From: Candidatus Stahliibacteriota bacterium
GTDB taxonomy: Bacteria > Hydrothermota > Tepidihabitantia > SM23-42
Length of the DNA: 40,549 nt
Reading direction: 5' to 3'
Assembly (NCBI GenBank): GCA_030602565.1
Contig: JAUVZL010000022.1
Span: 1-40,549 of the forward strand
The position numbers were made by a program, and so were the translations under genes. The notes beneath the pieces are model-generated. The model did no database searches. It was not told where the DNA came from and saw only the letters and a list, made by a program, of their open reading frames with translations. Below, in pieces: positions 8,269 through 15,965 of the stretch (the first letter of the stretch is position 1; each line of letters opens with the position of its first letter).

Positions 8269-9669
8269 ATGGCACAAAATTGTGAAAGCAAGGGATACCG
8301 GGGATCTCCACATACGGGCACCTGGTATCCGGGCACTGAAAAGGAATTGAATGCAAAACTCGAGGAATATTTAGGCAATGCCCGGTCCAAGGCGCACGGT
8401 GAGATCCTGGCGTTGATATCCCCGCATGCCGGTTATATGTATTCAGGTCCAGTGGCTGCCTTTGCCTACAAAACCGTGGAACATGAGGAATTCGACGATG
8501 TCATTGTCATAGGACCGAGTCATTATTACGGATTCCTGGGTGCTTCAGTCGACACCATGGTTGGCCGCACGACCCCCTTGGGAAAAGTAGAGTTTGATTT
8601 ACCCTTGGCGCGAAAAATAATAAAATACAATGGAAAGATTACTAATGATCCAAAGGCACATCTTGAGGAACATTCAGTAGAACTTCAAATCCCCTTTTTA
8701 CAGAAGGTCCTGAAAAAATTCAAGGTAGTTGAAATCGTCATGGGTAGCCACGACTACGAGATATGTGAAATTCTAAGTGATGCAATCGTTGCGGCAACTA
8801 GTGGCAAAAGGATTTTAGTCGTTGCCAGTTCAGATCTATCCCATTTCCACACCCAAGAAGAAGCTGAGATGTTGGACAATATTCTCATTGAATCCGTATC
8901 AAAGTATGACCCAGAATTGCTCTATAAAAGACTTGCCCAGGATAGTTGTGAAGCATGTGGCGGCGCGCCAATCATCACTGCCATGCTTACCGCAAAAAAG
9001 AAAGGCGCCACAACTGCCAAACAGTTAATGTATGCAACAAGCGGTACTATTACCGGTGAGTATTCGCGCGGCGTTGTTGGCTATCTCGCGGCTGCGTTCT
9101 TTAAGGGAAAAAAAATCCGTGTCGGTGTTGATTTGGGGTTATCTGAAAAAGAAAAGAAAAAACTAAAAGAAATCGCACGTAAGTCCATCGAAGCAGCGGT
9201 TCTTGGTAAAGACCTTCCAGAAGTCAAAAATATAACTGCCAAGCTAAAAGAGCATTATGGTATCTTCGTTACTTTAAATAAACACGGTAATCTCCGAGGT
9301 TGTATTGGCCGTATTATTGGCGATCAACCACTCTATATTTCATGCCAGCAAATGGCTCAGGCTGCAGCCCTTGAAGACCCAAGATTTCCAAAGGTAAATG
9401 AAAAAGAACTGCTTGATCTGGATATTGAAATTTCGGTGCTGACTCCCTTGGAGCGTGTAAAGGATTTTAAAGACATTATTATCGGTCGCGACGGCCTCCT
9501 GATTCGCCAGGGCTATTACCAGGGTCTGCTCCTCCCTCAGGTTGCCACTGAATACGGCTGGACTGTCGAGCAGTTTCTCGAACAAACCTGTCATAAAGCA
9601 GGACTGCTTGGTGATGCCTATAAAGAAAAAAATACTGAAATATATAAATTTTCTGCAGAGGTGTTCTAA
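8269..9669 (+). CDS. AmmeMemoRadiSam system protein B-A fusion (MEMO1 + AMMECR1)
   Basis: Residues of about 9-278 form a MEMO1-like domain (class III extradiol dioxygenase fold) with putative metal ligands His53 (SPHAGYMYSG), His85 (GPSHYYG), His192 (SSDLSHFH) and cysteines in SCEACGG (227-230). Residues of about 292-466 form an AMMECR1 domain with the LRGCIG signature at 342-347. The two are usually separate genes next to a radical-SAM gene; here they are one 466-residue protein and the radical-SAM partner is absent from the window. Function is unsettled. ATG 8269 with AGGAG 8 nt upstream is preferred over ATG 8227, which would add a short hydrophobic leader. Confidence 0.93.
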   Translation: MAQNCESKGYRGSPHTGTWYPGTEKELNAKLEEYLGNARSKAHGEILALISPHAGYMYSGPVAAFAYKTVEHEEFDDVIVIGPSHYYGFLGASVDTMVGRTTPLGKVEFDLPLARKIIKYNGKITNDPKAHLEEHSVELQIPFLQKVLKKFKVVEIVMGSHDYEICEILSDAIVAATSGKRILVVASSDLSHFHTQEEAEMLDNILIESVSKYDPELLYKRLAQDSCEACGGAPIITAMLTAKKKGATTAKQLMYATSGTITGEYSRGVVGYLAAAFFKGKKIRVGVDLGLSEKEKKKLKEIARKSIEAAVLGKDLPEVKNITAKLKEHYGIFVTLNKHGNLRGCIGRIIGDQPLYISCQQMAQAAALEDPRFPKVNEKELLDLDIEISVLTPLERVKDFKDIIIGRDGLLIRQGYYQGLLLPQVATEYGWTVEQFLEQTCHKAGLLGDAYKEKNTEIYKFSAEVF

Positions 9670-9698
9670 TGTATAGAAATTGTACCAATTTCTATACA
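9670..9698 (+). terminator. Perfect 13 bp hairpin directly after the MEMO-AMMECR1 stop
   Basis: TGTATAGAAATTG (9670-9682), loop TAC, CAATTTCTATACA (9686-9698). It starts at the base after the stop codon. There is no poly-T tract, so it is either a factor-dependent terminator or an mRNA 3'-end stabiliser. Confidence 0.5.
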
Positions 9699-9742
9699 AA
9701 TGCTAAATCCGAATCTCTAAATCCTAAACAAATCCGAAATTC

Positions 9743-9818
9743 GAACACCCCCACCTTCCTCCCCCTTCAAGGGGGAGGATTAAGGAGGGGGTCATTTAAT
9801 AGTGGTGTTTTGATATTG
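9743..9818. repeat. GGGGGAGG palindromic repeat with conserved flank
   Basis: The core is CCTCCCCCTTCAAGGGGGAGG (about 9757-9777) followed by ATTAAGGAGGGGGTCATTT. The flanking sequence (GAACACCCCC on one side, TGGTGTTTTGATATT-like on the other) is shared with the inverted copy at about 25650-25720, so the mobile unit is near 80 bp, larger than the palindrome. Confidence 0.75.
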
Positions 9819-9821
9819 TCC

Positions 9822-9917
9822 ACCCCGTGAAATAGGAGTAACCTTATTATGGGAAAAGAAAAACAATCAAAGTTAATGAAGATAGAATCCTTCAAGGAAG
9901 GCTGTATTTCACACGGT
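9822..9917. repeat. Inverted-repeat element B upstream of larB
   Basis: Arms ACCCCGTGAAATA (9822-9834) and TATTTCACACGGT (9905-9917) pair at 11 of 13 positions with a 70 nt loop, the same design as the elements near trmD and the sigma-factor gene. Confidence 0.55.
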
Positions 9918-9980
9918 AAAGGATTTAGGATTTCGATATTAGAATTTATGAAAAAGCTTTTCACGATGGTTTTGATTTGA
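9849..9980 (+). CDS. Possible 43-residue small ORF overlapping repeat B
   Basis: It starts at ATG 9849 with AGGAG at 9834-9838 (10 nt spacing). The peptide is lysine-rich, MGKEKQSKLMKIES… ending in FTMVLI, and its stop lies 1 nt before the larB start, so it could serve translational coupling. It matches no family I know and does not resemble the LarB N-terminal helix. Its coding sequence overlaps a repeat, so it may simply be an accident. Confidence 0.25.
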   Translation: MGKEKQSKLMKIESFKEGCISHGKGFRISILEFMKKLFTMVLI

Positions 9981-9981
9981 A

Positions 9982-10659
9982 ATGACCAAAGAGAGAGTAT
10001 TTATAGATCCTTACGACGACCTCGGTTATGCCAAGGTTGATCTGCATAGAGAAAAAAGGAAAGGTTTCCCCGAAGTCGTCTTTAGCCAGGGGAAAACACC
10101 TAAACAAGTCTGTGGTATCGCCTCGAGCATCTTAAAAGTAAATCGAAAAGTCCTCCTGACCAAAGTCAGCCCAAAGCTCGCCAAAGTCCTCAAAGCAAAA
10201 TTCAAGAAAGGCAAATATTATAAGGACGGACACATATATTTCATTGGAAAGGCACCTAAACAGCAGGGTATGATCACGATTCTAACCGGTGGTACTGCTG
10301 ATATCCCGGTTGCTGAAGAAGCTGCCATAACCGCTGAGATTATGGGCAGCAGGGTCAAAAGAATCTACGATGTCGGAGTAGCCGGTCTCCACCGCATACT
10401 CTCATTCCGCAAGGATATCAAACAAGCCCGGGTTCTTATTGTCGTTGCTGGCATGGATGGCGTACTTGCCTCGGTTACAGGTGGGCTATTTGCCAAACCA
10501 ATCATTGCGGTACCAACGAGTATCGGCTATGGCCTCAACCTGCAGGGCATAACACCTTTGCTAACCATGCTCAACTCCTGCGCACCGGGTATTGCCGTAG
10601 TCAATATTGACAATGGATTCGGTGCTGGTTACATAGCCGCAATCATAAACAAACTATGA
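9982..10659 (+). CDS. larB: LarB, pyridinium-3,5-biscarboxylate mononucleotide synthase
   Basis: LarB carboxylates and hydrolyses nicotinic acid adenine dinucleotide in the first step of the nickel-pincer (NPN) cofactor of lactate racemase. The C-terminal PurE-like domain is intact: ILTGGTADIPVAEEA, DVGVAGLHRIL, VVAGMDGVLASVTGGL and VPTSIGYG. The N-terminal region has LGYAKVDLHREKRKGFPEVVF as in the family. At 225 residues it is about 25 shorter than usual, because the N-terminal helix that normally precedes LGYAKVD is missing. It overlaps larC by 4 nt. larE is not in the window. Confidence 0.95.
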   Translation: MTKERVFIDPYDDLGYAKVDLHREKRKGFPEVVFSQGKTPKQVCGIASSILKVNRKVLLTKVSPKLAKVLKAKFKKGKYYKDGHIYFIGKAPKQQGMITILTGGTADIPVAEEAAITAEIMGSRVKRIYDVGVAGLHRILSFRKDIKQARVLIVVAGMDGVLASVTGGLFAKPIIAVPTSIGYGLNLQGITPLLTMLNSCAPGIAVVNIDNGFGAGYIAAIINKL

Positions 10660-11810
10660 AAATTCTGTATTTTGATCCGATACTGGGCGCGAGCGGCGAT
10701 ATGATTTTGGCAAGTTTAATTGACCTCGGTGTGCCAAAGAGCTATCTTGCAGACAAACTAAAATTCGTACCAGGTTTTGAGCTCAAGGTTACACAGGTAA
10801 CCAGAAACGGCGTCAGCGCAAAACACGTACACTTTAAGATAAAAAGAAATATCACGGAAAAACGATTTATCCCTTTGGTTAAAAGAAGCAAGCTACCTGA
10901 TACGATCAAAACCCAAGCTATTAAAATAATCAACCGTATTTTCAAGGTTGAAAAAAAAGTCCACCACACACGTGATATTCACCTGCACGAAATTGCTGAT
11001 GCTGATACTCTGCTCGACATCACGGGTGCCCTTATCGCCATGGATTATTTCAAGGTTGACCGAGTATATACCAAATCCCTAAAAGCTGGCAAAGGTTTTA
11101 TCAAAACCGTGGAAGGCAATATGCCTGCCTTCAACTTTGCGACCGCTGAGTTATTAAAGGGCTTCCCAGTCGAATTCATGCTGGTTCCAGCAGAGTTAAC
11201 AACGCCAACGGGTGCAGCAATACTCAGCACTATTGCCCAACCTAATGAACATCTTGTTCTATCAAAAATCACCCGTGTGGGGCTTGGTGCCGGCACTATG
11301 AAAATTCAAGATTATCCAAACCTCTTGCGTGTTTTCCTGGGTGAACTGGACAATACATTGGTTGGTGAATGTACGGTCATTGAAACAAATATTGACGACA
11401 TGAACCCACAGCACTTTGACGTGGTTTTCGAGAAACTATACGAAGCTGGCGCTCTGGAAGTTTTTCTGACAACAACGATGATGAAAAATACCAGACCGGG
11501 TATCCAGTTGACAGTTCTATGTAATAAAAACATTGAACCTATCCTCGATATTCTCTTTGAAGAAACAACCACTTTGGGCATAAGAATTAGGTATACAAAA
11601 AGGGTGATTTTGCCGCGCAAGATACTGAAAATCTTGTCACCCTATGGTCTAATACGCGTTAAGGTTTCAAAACATCAGAATAAAACGAGATTTTCCCTGG
11701 AATATCGAGATATAAAAAAACTTGCCAGCAAACATAACCTGTCCATGCTTGAAATGCGAGCCAAACTCACTAGGTTTGTGGAAAAACAGAGGCTAAAGCT
11801 TAAAACATGA
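10656..11810 (+). CDS. larC: LarC, nickel insertion protein for the pincer cofactor
   Basis: LarC is a CTP-dependent cyclometallase that inserts nickel into the sulfurised pyridinium cofactor. The 384-residue protein has the N-terminal LarC1 part (FDPILGASGDMILASLIDLG, the histidine-rich VHHTRDIHLHEIADADTLLD, and ELTTPTGAAIL) and the C-terminal LarC2 part (ETNIDDMNPQHFDVV, MMKNTRPGIQLTVLC) in one uninterrupted frame. In Lactobacillus plantarum the two halves are joined by programmed frameshifting; here none is needed. It is translationally coupled to larB. Target enzymes may include racemases of the LarA superfamily elsewhere in the genome. Confidence 0.96.
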   Translation: MKILYFDPILGASGDMILASLIDLGVPKSYLADKLKFVPGFELKVTQVTRNGVSAKHVHFKIKRNITEKRFIPLVKRSKLPDTIKTQAIKIINRIFKVEKKVHHTRDIHLHEIADADTLLDITGALIAMDYFKVDRVYTKSLKAGKGFIKTVEGNMPAFNFATAELLKGFPVEFMLVPAELTTPTGAAILSTIAQPNEHLVLSKITRVGLGAGTMKIQDYPNLLRVFLGELDNTLVGECTVIETNIDDMNPQHFDVVFEKLYEAGALEVFLTTTMMKNTRPGIQLTVLCNKNIEPILDILFEETTTLGIRIRYTKRVILPRKILKILSPYGLIRVKVSKHQNKTRFSLEYRDIKKLASKHNLSMLEMRAKLTRFVEKQRLKLKT

Positions 11811-11844
11811 AGGGTTCACCCTGTGAAATAAGAGTGCTGGGTAA

Positions 11845-12057
11845 ACCCCGTTAGATACCACATACTTAAACATGACTGATAATAAAAAAGATCGAACGAT
11901 AATGCGAAATATGAAAAAGCACAAAGGAGAGCTCTATCTAACGAAAAGAGGGTAAACCCCGTTAGACAATATAATTAAATATGAAACGAAATATAGTAAA
12001 GCCAACTTCAATCCAACGCAGGAAAAATAAGAAAAAGAATGCTTTGTCTAACGGGGT
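11845..12057. repeat. Inverted-repeat elements C1 and C2 before and inside the sigma-factor gene
   Basis: C1: ACCCCGTTAGATA (11845-11857) pairs with TATCTAACG (11935-11943). C2: ACCCCGTTAGACAA (11956-11969) and TTGTCTAACGGGGT (12044-12057) form a perfect 14 bp inverted repeat with a 74 nt loop. A partial left arm (ACCCTGTGAAATA) lies at 11818-11830. The C1 loop carries a possible 27-codon ORF beginning at about 11872. The C2 right arm is translated within the sigma-factor N-terminus. The three arms are spaced like tandem copies of one element. Confidence 0.65.
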
Positions 12058-12622
12058 AAACGAATTCACCGGGGGACTGTCTAAATATCAGAAACTGAAT
12101 GATTATGAACTTGTTAAACTCGTTAAGGCCGGTGAGGTTGCGCCTTTTGATGAACTGGTGCGCCGACACCAGATCAAAATTCACGATCTTTGCTATAAGA
12201 TCCTGAGAAACTATGATGACGCTAAAGATATGGCACAAATAACGTTTTTAAAAGCATACCGTAAAATCAATAAATTCAGGGAAAGGTCAAAATTCTCAAC
12301 CTGGTTATACAGAATTGCGGTCAATAATTGCCTGAACTACATAAAGAAACGCCGGCCTACTGAAGAACTCTTTGAAGAAATCACTGGTTCCAAACGTGAT
12401 GACCCAGTGCAAATCTATAAAAGCAAAAAGTTCCGGGAAATGATTCACGCCGCCGTAGCTAAATTGCCCAAGGTTCAGAAAGCTGTTTTCACGCTCCGTA
12501 CGCTCGAGGACTTTTCCTACCAAGAGATCAGCGACATCCTCAATAAACCTATCAGCACGATCAAAGTTAACCATCATCTGGCAGTAAAAAATCTCAGGAA
12601 TCACTTAAAGGATCGAGCATGA
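11981..12622 (+). CDS. ECF-type RNA polymerase sigma factor
   Basis: This group 4 (ECF) sigma factor of 213 residues should direct RNA polymerase to stress or envelope genes. Region 2 is clear (FDELVRRHQIKIHDLCYKIL, then DDAKDMAQITFLKAYRKI and FSTWLYRIAVNNCLNYIKKRR), and so is region 4 (LPKVQKAVFTLR, then FSYQEISDILNKPISTIKVNHH). The first 38 or so residues are a basic extension with no family match, partly encoded by repeat C2 (LSNGVN comes from its right arm). TATAAT at 11970-11975 lies 5 nt before the ATG, without a recognisable -35 box. The stop overlaps the next gene (ATGA), which encodes its likely anti-sigma factor. Confidence 0.93.
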   Translation: MKRNIVKPTSIQRRKNKKKNALSNGVNEFTGGLSKYQKLNDYELVKLVKAGEVAPFDELVRRHQIKIHDLCYKILRNYDDAKDMAQITFLKAYRKINKFRERSKFSTWLYRIAVNNCLNYIKKRRPTEELFEEITGSKRDDPVQIYKSKKFREMIHAAVAKLPKVQKAVFTLRTLEDFSYQEISDILNKPISTIKVNHHLAVKNLRNHLKDRA

Positions 12623-13089
12623 ATTGCTTTGATGTTCAGGAAAAAATGATCGACTTAGTCCTTGGCGAACTAACCCCGAGCGAAGAGGCAAAAATACGCG
12701 AGCACGCAGAACAGTGTCCGATGTGCAGTGAAGAATTACAGCTTTTGAGTGGGTGCATGAAAACCTGCTTGTTAGAGGAAACGGAAACTTGTGAATGCCA
12801 TTTCCAGGAAACATATTGGGAAAATTTTGTGGTGACTATACATGAGAAGATAATCCATGAAAAAACGGAATGTAAATTCCCATTTCGAGTCGTCATCCCG
12901 ATAGCAGCGTCAGCGCTCCTTGCCGCAGCTCTCGGCTATTTTATCTTTTTCCGACCCTCACCCAAACAGACAGTCCAGGAAGAAACGCCACCATACTATA
13001 AATATGATCCGTATGATGAAATGGATGAACTCTCGCCAGAAGAAACCGAGGAATTCATAAGAATCATCGACCAAAAATACGGTAAATAA
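12619..13089 (+). CDS. Membrane-anchored zinc-finger anti-sigma factor
   Basis: It probably sequesters the sigma factor encoded immediately upstream (4 nt overlap). The N-terminal 45 residues resemble the zf-HC2/ZAS domain, with the ligand pattern His-x3-Cys-x2-Cys in EHAEQCPMCSEEL (His29, Cys33, Cys36). Extra cysteines follow (Cys46, Cys50, Cys58, Cys60). A single membrane helix lies at about 91-110 (VVIPIAASALLAAALGYFIF), and the short acidic tail ends in EEFIRIIDQKYGK. Either regulated proteolysis or redox change at the cysteines could release the sigma factor. The signal sensed is unknown. Length is 156 residues. Confidence 0.85.
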   Translation: MNCFDVQEKMIDLVLGELTPSEEAKIREHAEQCPMCSEELQLLSGCMKTCLLEETETCECHFQETYWENFVVTIHEKIIHEKTECKFPFRVVIPIAASALLAAALGYFIFFRPSPKQTVQEETPPYYKYDPYDEMDELSPEETEEFIRIIDQKYGK

Positions 13090-13097
13090 AGGTCTGC

Positions 13098-13350
13098 TGG
13101 GGTCAAATCTCGAAATTGGACAAGCCGGCATATTTTCTGTAATAATCCATCATTTTAACTATTAAGGATTCAGTTTCTAGATGTATTTTTTTTTAATCTG
13201 TTGTCCAATGTCGACAGGGGGACCGAGAATGTCGAAATTTCTTGGAGTAGAGCCTTTAGGCTCGTTAATTCGATTGATATTTCGACAATTTTTGACGGGG
13301 CTAAAGCCCCTACTCCTTATTCTCGGTCAACCTGTCGAGATTTGACCCCA
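13098..13350. mobile_element. MITE-like element, copy 2 (253 bp)
   Basis: It has the same terminal repeats as copy 1 (TGGGGTCAAAT at 13098-13108, ATTTGACCCCA at 13340-13350), but the interior is in reverse orientation. It is about 95 bp longer because of an AT-rich segment near its left end bounded by ATTGGACAA and TTGTCCAAT (about 13115-13211), which looks like a nested insertion. No ORF inside is credible. It fills almost the whole space between the anti-sigma gene and the next promoter. Confidence 0.8.
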
Positions 13351-13360
13351 GCAATTCCCA

Positions 13361-13388
13361 TTGACTTACATGAAATCTTATCTATAAT
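13361..13388 (+). promoter_or_regulatory. Promoter of MBL-fold gene (leaderless type)
   Basis: TTGACT at 13361-13366, 16 bp spacer, TATAAT at 13383-13388, then 5 nt to GTG 13394. It lies 10 bp after the MITE-like element. Confidence 0.75.
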
Positions 13389-13393
13389 AGTAT

Positions 13394-14773
13394 GTGGATA
13401 TCACATTCATCGGGGCGACAAGAACCGTAACCGGGTCCCTCCATCTCTTTGAATACGACAACCAGAAATTTTTGCTCGAATGTGGCTTGTACCAGGGACA
13501 CCGCGAAGAAGCTGAACGCATAAACCGAACCTTTCCTTTTAAACCAAAGGATATAAAAGCAGTAATCCTTTCCCACGCGCATATTGATCATTCTGGAAAC
13601 TTGCCGAATTTGACAAAACGTGGTTTCTCAGGACCGATTTACTGCACGCCCGCGACCAAAGATATTGCTTCACTTTTACTTCTTGATTCAGCTAAAATTC
13701 AAGAATACGATATCGAGTATTTAAACAAAAAACACAAAAGAAAGGGACTGCCTTTGAAAGAACCTCTATATACAGTTAAGGATGCTGAACAAACCATCAA
13801 ACATTTCTCAGCGGTCAATTATGAAGAGACTTTTGAACCGGTAAAGGGTGTAAAAACAACCCTTTATGATGCTGGCCACATTTTGGGTTCCTCAATAATC
13901 CTGCTCGAGGCAGACGGTAAAAAACTCCTTTTCAGCGGTGACCTTGGAAGAAAGAATATACCAATTATAAAAGATCCAACAGTTATAGAAAATATCGACT
14001 ACATGATCCTTGAATCTACCTATGGGGGCAGAACCCACAAATCTTCCGAAGGACTAACTGATGAATTTAGGGGCATTATAAAAAAAGGCAGACAGAAAAA
14101 CGGCAAAATAATCATCCCCGCTTTTGCCGTAGAGAGAACCCAGATTTTAGTAACCATGCTTAAGAACCTTTATGAAGACGGTAGTCTTAAGGACTTACCC
14201 GTCTATGTTGACAGCCCGTTAGCAACTAATGTCACTAATGTATTCAGAGACCACCCAGAATGTTTTGATAAAGAAACGTACCAGATTTTTGTTGATGGTG
14301 ACCCATTCAATTTCGCAGGCCTGTACTATGTTAAAGATTCAGAAGAATCCAAGAGCCTAAACAGTCAAAGCGGACCAATGGTAATAGTGTCAGCTTCTGG
14401 GATGTGTGAAGGTGGTCGTGTCACGCACCATCTTATTCACTCTATTGAAAAAGATAGCACCATCATCGTCATGACTGGCTTTCAGGCACGCGGTACCCTG
14501 GGCAGAAAGATTCTGGAAGGTGCGGACAAAATCTGGATATTCAATGAGGATTACAAAGTGCGCGCCAAAGTCTATTTTATGGGTGGTCTATCAGCCCACG
14601 CCGATGGTGGTGACCTGCTCGAGTATGTAAAAAGTTGTAATAACGGTCGGCTAAAGAAAATCTTCCTGATCCATGGTGACATCGAAGAAGCCCTTGTTCT
14701 GCAAAGAGCTATCCAAACAGCAGAGAATGTTGATGTCGATATCCCGCAAAGCATGACGCAGGTAAATGTTTGA
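13394..14773 (+). CDS. MBL-fold / beta-CASP RNA-processing exonuclease-like protein
   Basis: This is a metallo-beta-lactamase-fold hydrolase of the CPSF/Ysh1-like beta-CASP group, expected to act on RNA. The zinc motif is HAHIDH (residues 61-66). Further metal or active-site blocks are DAGHILGSS, FSGDLGRKNIPI, PAFAVERTQ, SASGMCEGGRVTHHL and the C-terminal GGLSAHADGGDLLEY and LIHGD of the RNA-specificity domain. Its 459 residues are normal for the family. The start is GTG, 5 nt past the -10 box, giving a predicted leaderless mRNA. It is monocistronic; a hairpin overlaps its stop codon. It is not RNase J, which is longer. Confidence 0.93.
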   Translation: MDITFIGATRTVTGSLHLFEYDNQKFLLECGLYQGHREEAERINRTFPFKPKDIKAVILSHAHIDHSGNLPNLTKRGFSGPIYCTPATKDIASLLLLDSAKIQEYDIEYLNKKHKRKGLPLKEPLYTVKDAEQTIKHFSAVNYEETFEPVKGVKTTLYDAGHILGSSIILLEADGKKLLFSGDLGRKNIPIIKDPTVIENIDYMILESTYGGRTHKSSEGLTDEFRGIIKKGRQKNGKIIIPAFAVERTQILVTMLKNLYEDGSLKDLPVYVDSPLATNVTNVFRDHPECFDKETYQIFVDGDPFNFAGLYYVKDSEESKSLNSQSGPMVIVSASGMCEGGRVTHHLIHSIEKDSTIIVMTGFQARGTLGRKILEGADKIWIFNEDYKVRAKVYFMGGLSAHADGGDLLEYVKSCNNGRLKKIFLIHGDIEEALVLQRAIQTAENVDVDIPQSMTQVNV

Positions 14774-14795
14774 ATTTAGTATAGCTAAATTCAAA
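14769..14795 (+). terminator. Hairpin overlapping the MBL gene stop codon
   Basis: TTTGAATTTAG (14769-14779), loop TATAG, CTAAATTCAAA (14785-14795): 11 bp perfect stem that includes the TGA stop. There is no T-tract. Confidence 0.45.
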
Positions 14796-14821
14796 AGTAA
14801 ATAGTAGGCAGTAAGCACATT

Positions 14822-15000
14822 TCGTACTCGTGTCTCGTAAATCGTATTCGTTATTATATGACTTTACGAGCACGAAAAACGAATTACGAATACGGTTCCA
14901 ATCTTTGGCTTTTGTCCCGATTTATCATTTTGGATTATAATATATAGAAAAATCGTGGATCCCGCAAAGCGGGAGAGCTTGGAACTTGTGATTTGCAATA
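14822..15000. repeat. Intergenic repeats between MBL and DUF2520 genes
   Basis: Two repeats lie in tandem. First is an imperfect inverted repeat (about 14825-14897) built from TACTCGTG/CGAGCACGA and CGTATTCG/CGAATACG words. Second is a segment at about 14909-15000 (TTGTCCCGATTTATCATTT … ATCGTGGATCCCGCAAAGCG) that recurs in direct orientation at about 25740-25815. No coding potential was seen. Confidence 0.65.
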
Positions 15001-15007
15001 TGTTGCC

Positions 15008-15035
15008 TTGACGTGATTTCTATTCAGATTATAAT
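15008..15035 (+). promoter_or_regulatory. Promoter of DUF2520 gene (leaderless type)
   Basis: TTGACG at 15008-15013, 16 bp spacer, TATAAT at 15030-15035, then 6 nt to ATG 15042. Confidence 0.75.
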
Positions 15036-15041
15036 AACGGT

Positions 15042-15869
15042 ATGAATATTGGGCTCATCGGCTGCGGCAAAGTGGGCACGACACTTTTTTACATGCTTAA
15101 GAACAACAATAAGATTATCGGCGCATACGATATAAAAAAGAGCAATCAACACCGGGCAGCAAAGCACCTCGGTATTAGAAAAAATCCTGGTCTTGCTGAA
15201 CTGTGTGCAAAGAGTCAGGCATTATTCTTTGCCACACCTGATGACCAAATTTTACGAGCCTATAAAATAGCAAAACCTTTTATTAAAGATAAGAAATATA
15301 TCTTCCACTTCAGCGGTTTATTACCCGCCGCGATTTTTCCAAGAGCGCGCAACATATACTGCGCTTCAGTACATCCTTTTGCCACGTTCCCCATAATATC
15401 TGTGCCGCCCAAGCAGACGAAGTATTTCATGTTCATTGAAGGAAACCACCAAGCAATAAACGCTGCAAGAAAAATTTTCAGTAGGAAGCATTTTGTCATT
15501 AGAAAAATCGACCGTCGATACAAGGTAAAACACCATTTACTCGGTGTTTTTTCATCAAACTTGCTGGTTGGCTTGATCTCGGCTGTCTGCGGACTCGCCA
15601 AAGACATCGGCTGGACCAGGAAAGATGTTAATGACGTTATCATCCCTATTATTCAAGAAACAATCAGCAATATACGCGAAAAAGGCTTGAACAAGGCATT
15701 GAGCGGCCCGCTGGAGCGTGGTGATATCGAGGTTATAAAAAAACATCTGAGCACTTTGAAGGAAAATAAATATCTATTGAATCTTTACAGAATATTATCA
15801 CTGGCGGTCCTTAAAAACGTAGTAAAAAACGGGAAAAGGAAAGAGATAGAAAAGTTATTAAGTCAATAA
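15042..15869 (+). CDS. Rossmann-like / DUF2520 domain protein
   Basis: This is a putative NAD(P)-dependent oxidoreductase of unknown substrate. The N-terminal Rossmann domain (residues 1 to about 130) begins with MNIGLIGCGKVGTTL, a GxGxxG dinucleotide site. The C-terminal all-helical DUF2520 domain carries the family signature LSGPLERGD (around residues 226-234). The architecture resembles ketopantoate reductase or 6-phosphogluconate dehydrogenase relatives, and some family members lie near pantothenate genes, but no such neighbours are seen here. The 275-residue length is normal. It is single-gene, with a predicted leaderless mRNA. Confidence 0.9.
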   Translation: MNIGLIGCGKVGTTLFYMLKNNNKIIGAYDIKKSNQHRAAKHLGIRKNPGLAELCAKSQALFFATPDDQILRAYKIAKPFIKDKKYIFHFSGLLPAAIFPRARNIYCASVHPFATFPIISVPPKQTKYFMFIEGNHQAINAARKIFSRKHFVIRKIDRRYKVKHHLLGVFSSNLLVGLISAVCGLAKDIGWTRKDVNDVIIPIIQETISNIREKGLNKALSGPLERGDIEVIKKHLSTLKENKYLLNLYRILSLAVLKNVVKNGKRKEIEKLLSQ

Positions 15870-15965
15870 AATCCAGCATCCTGATTTCTATACAAAATTA
15901 ATGGCCACTATCAAGTGTGCAGATTTGACGCTATTTCGTTCTCAGTTAAGTGATTTTATTCTCTA

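Noticed and set aside
10656-11810. Programmed frameshift in larC as in Lactobacillus plantarum
   Set aside because: LarC1 and LarC2 parts are in one open frame; no shift is required.
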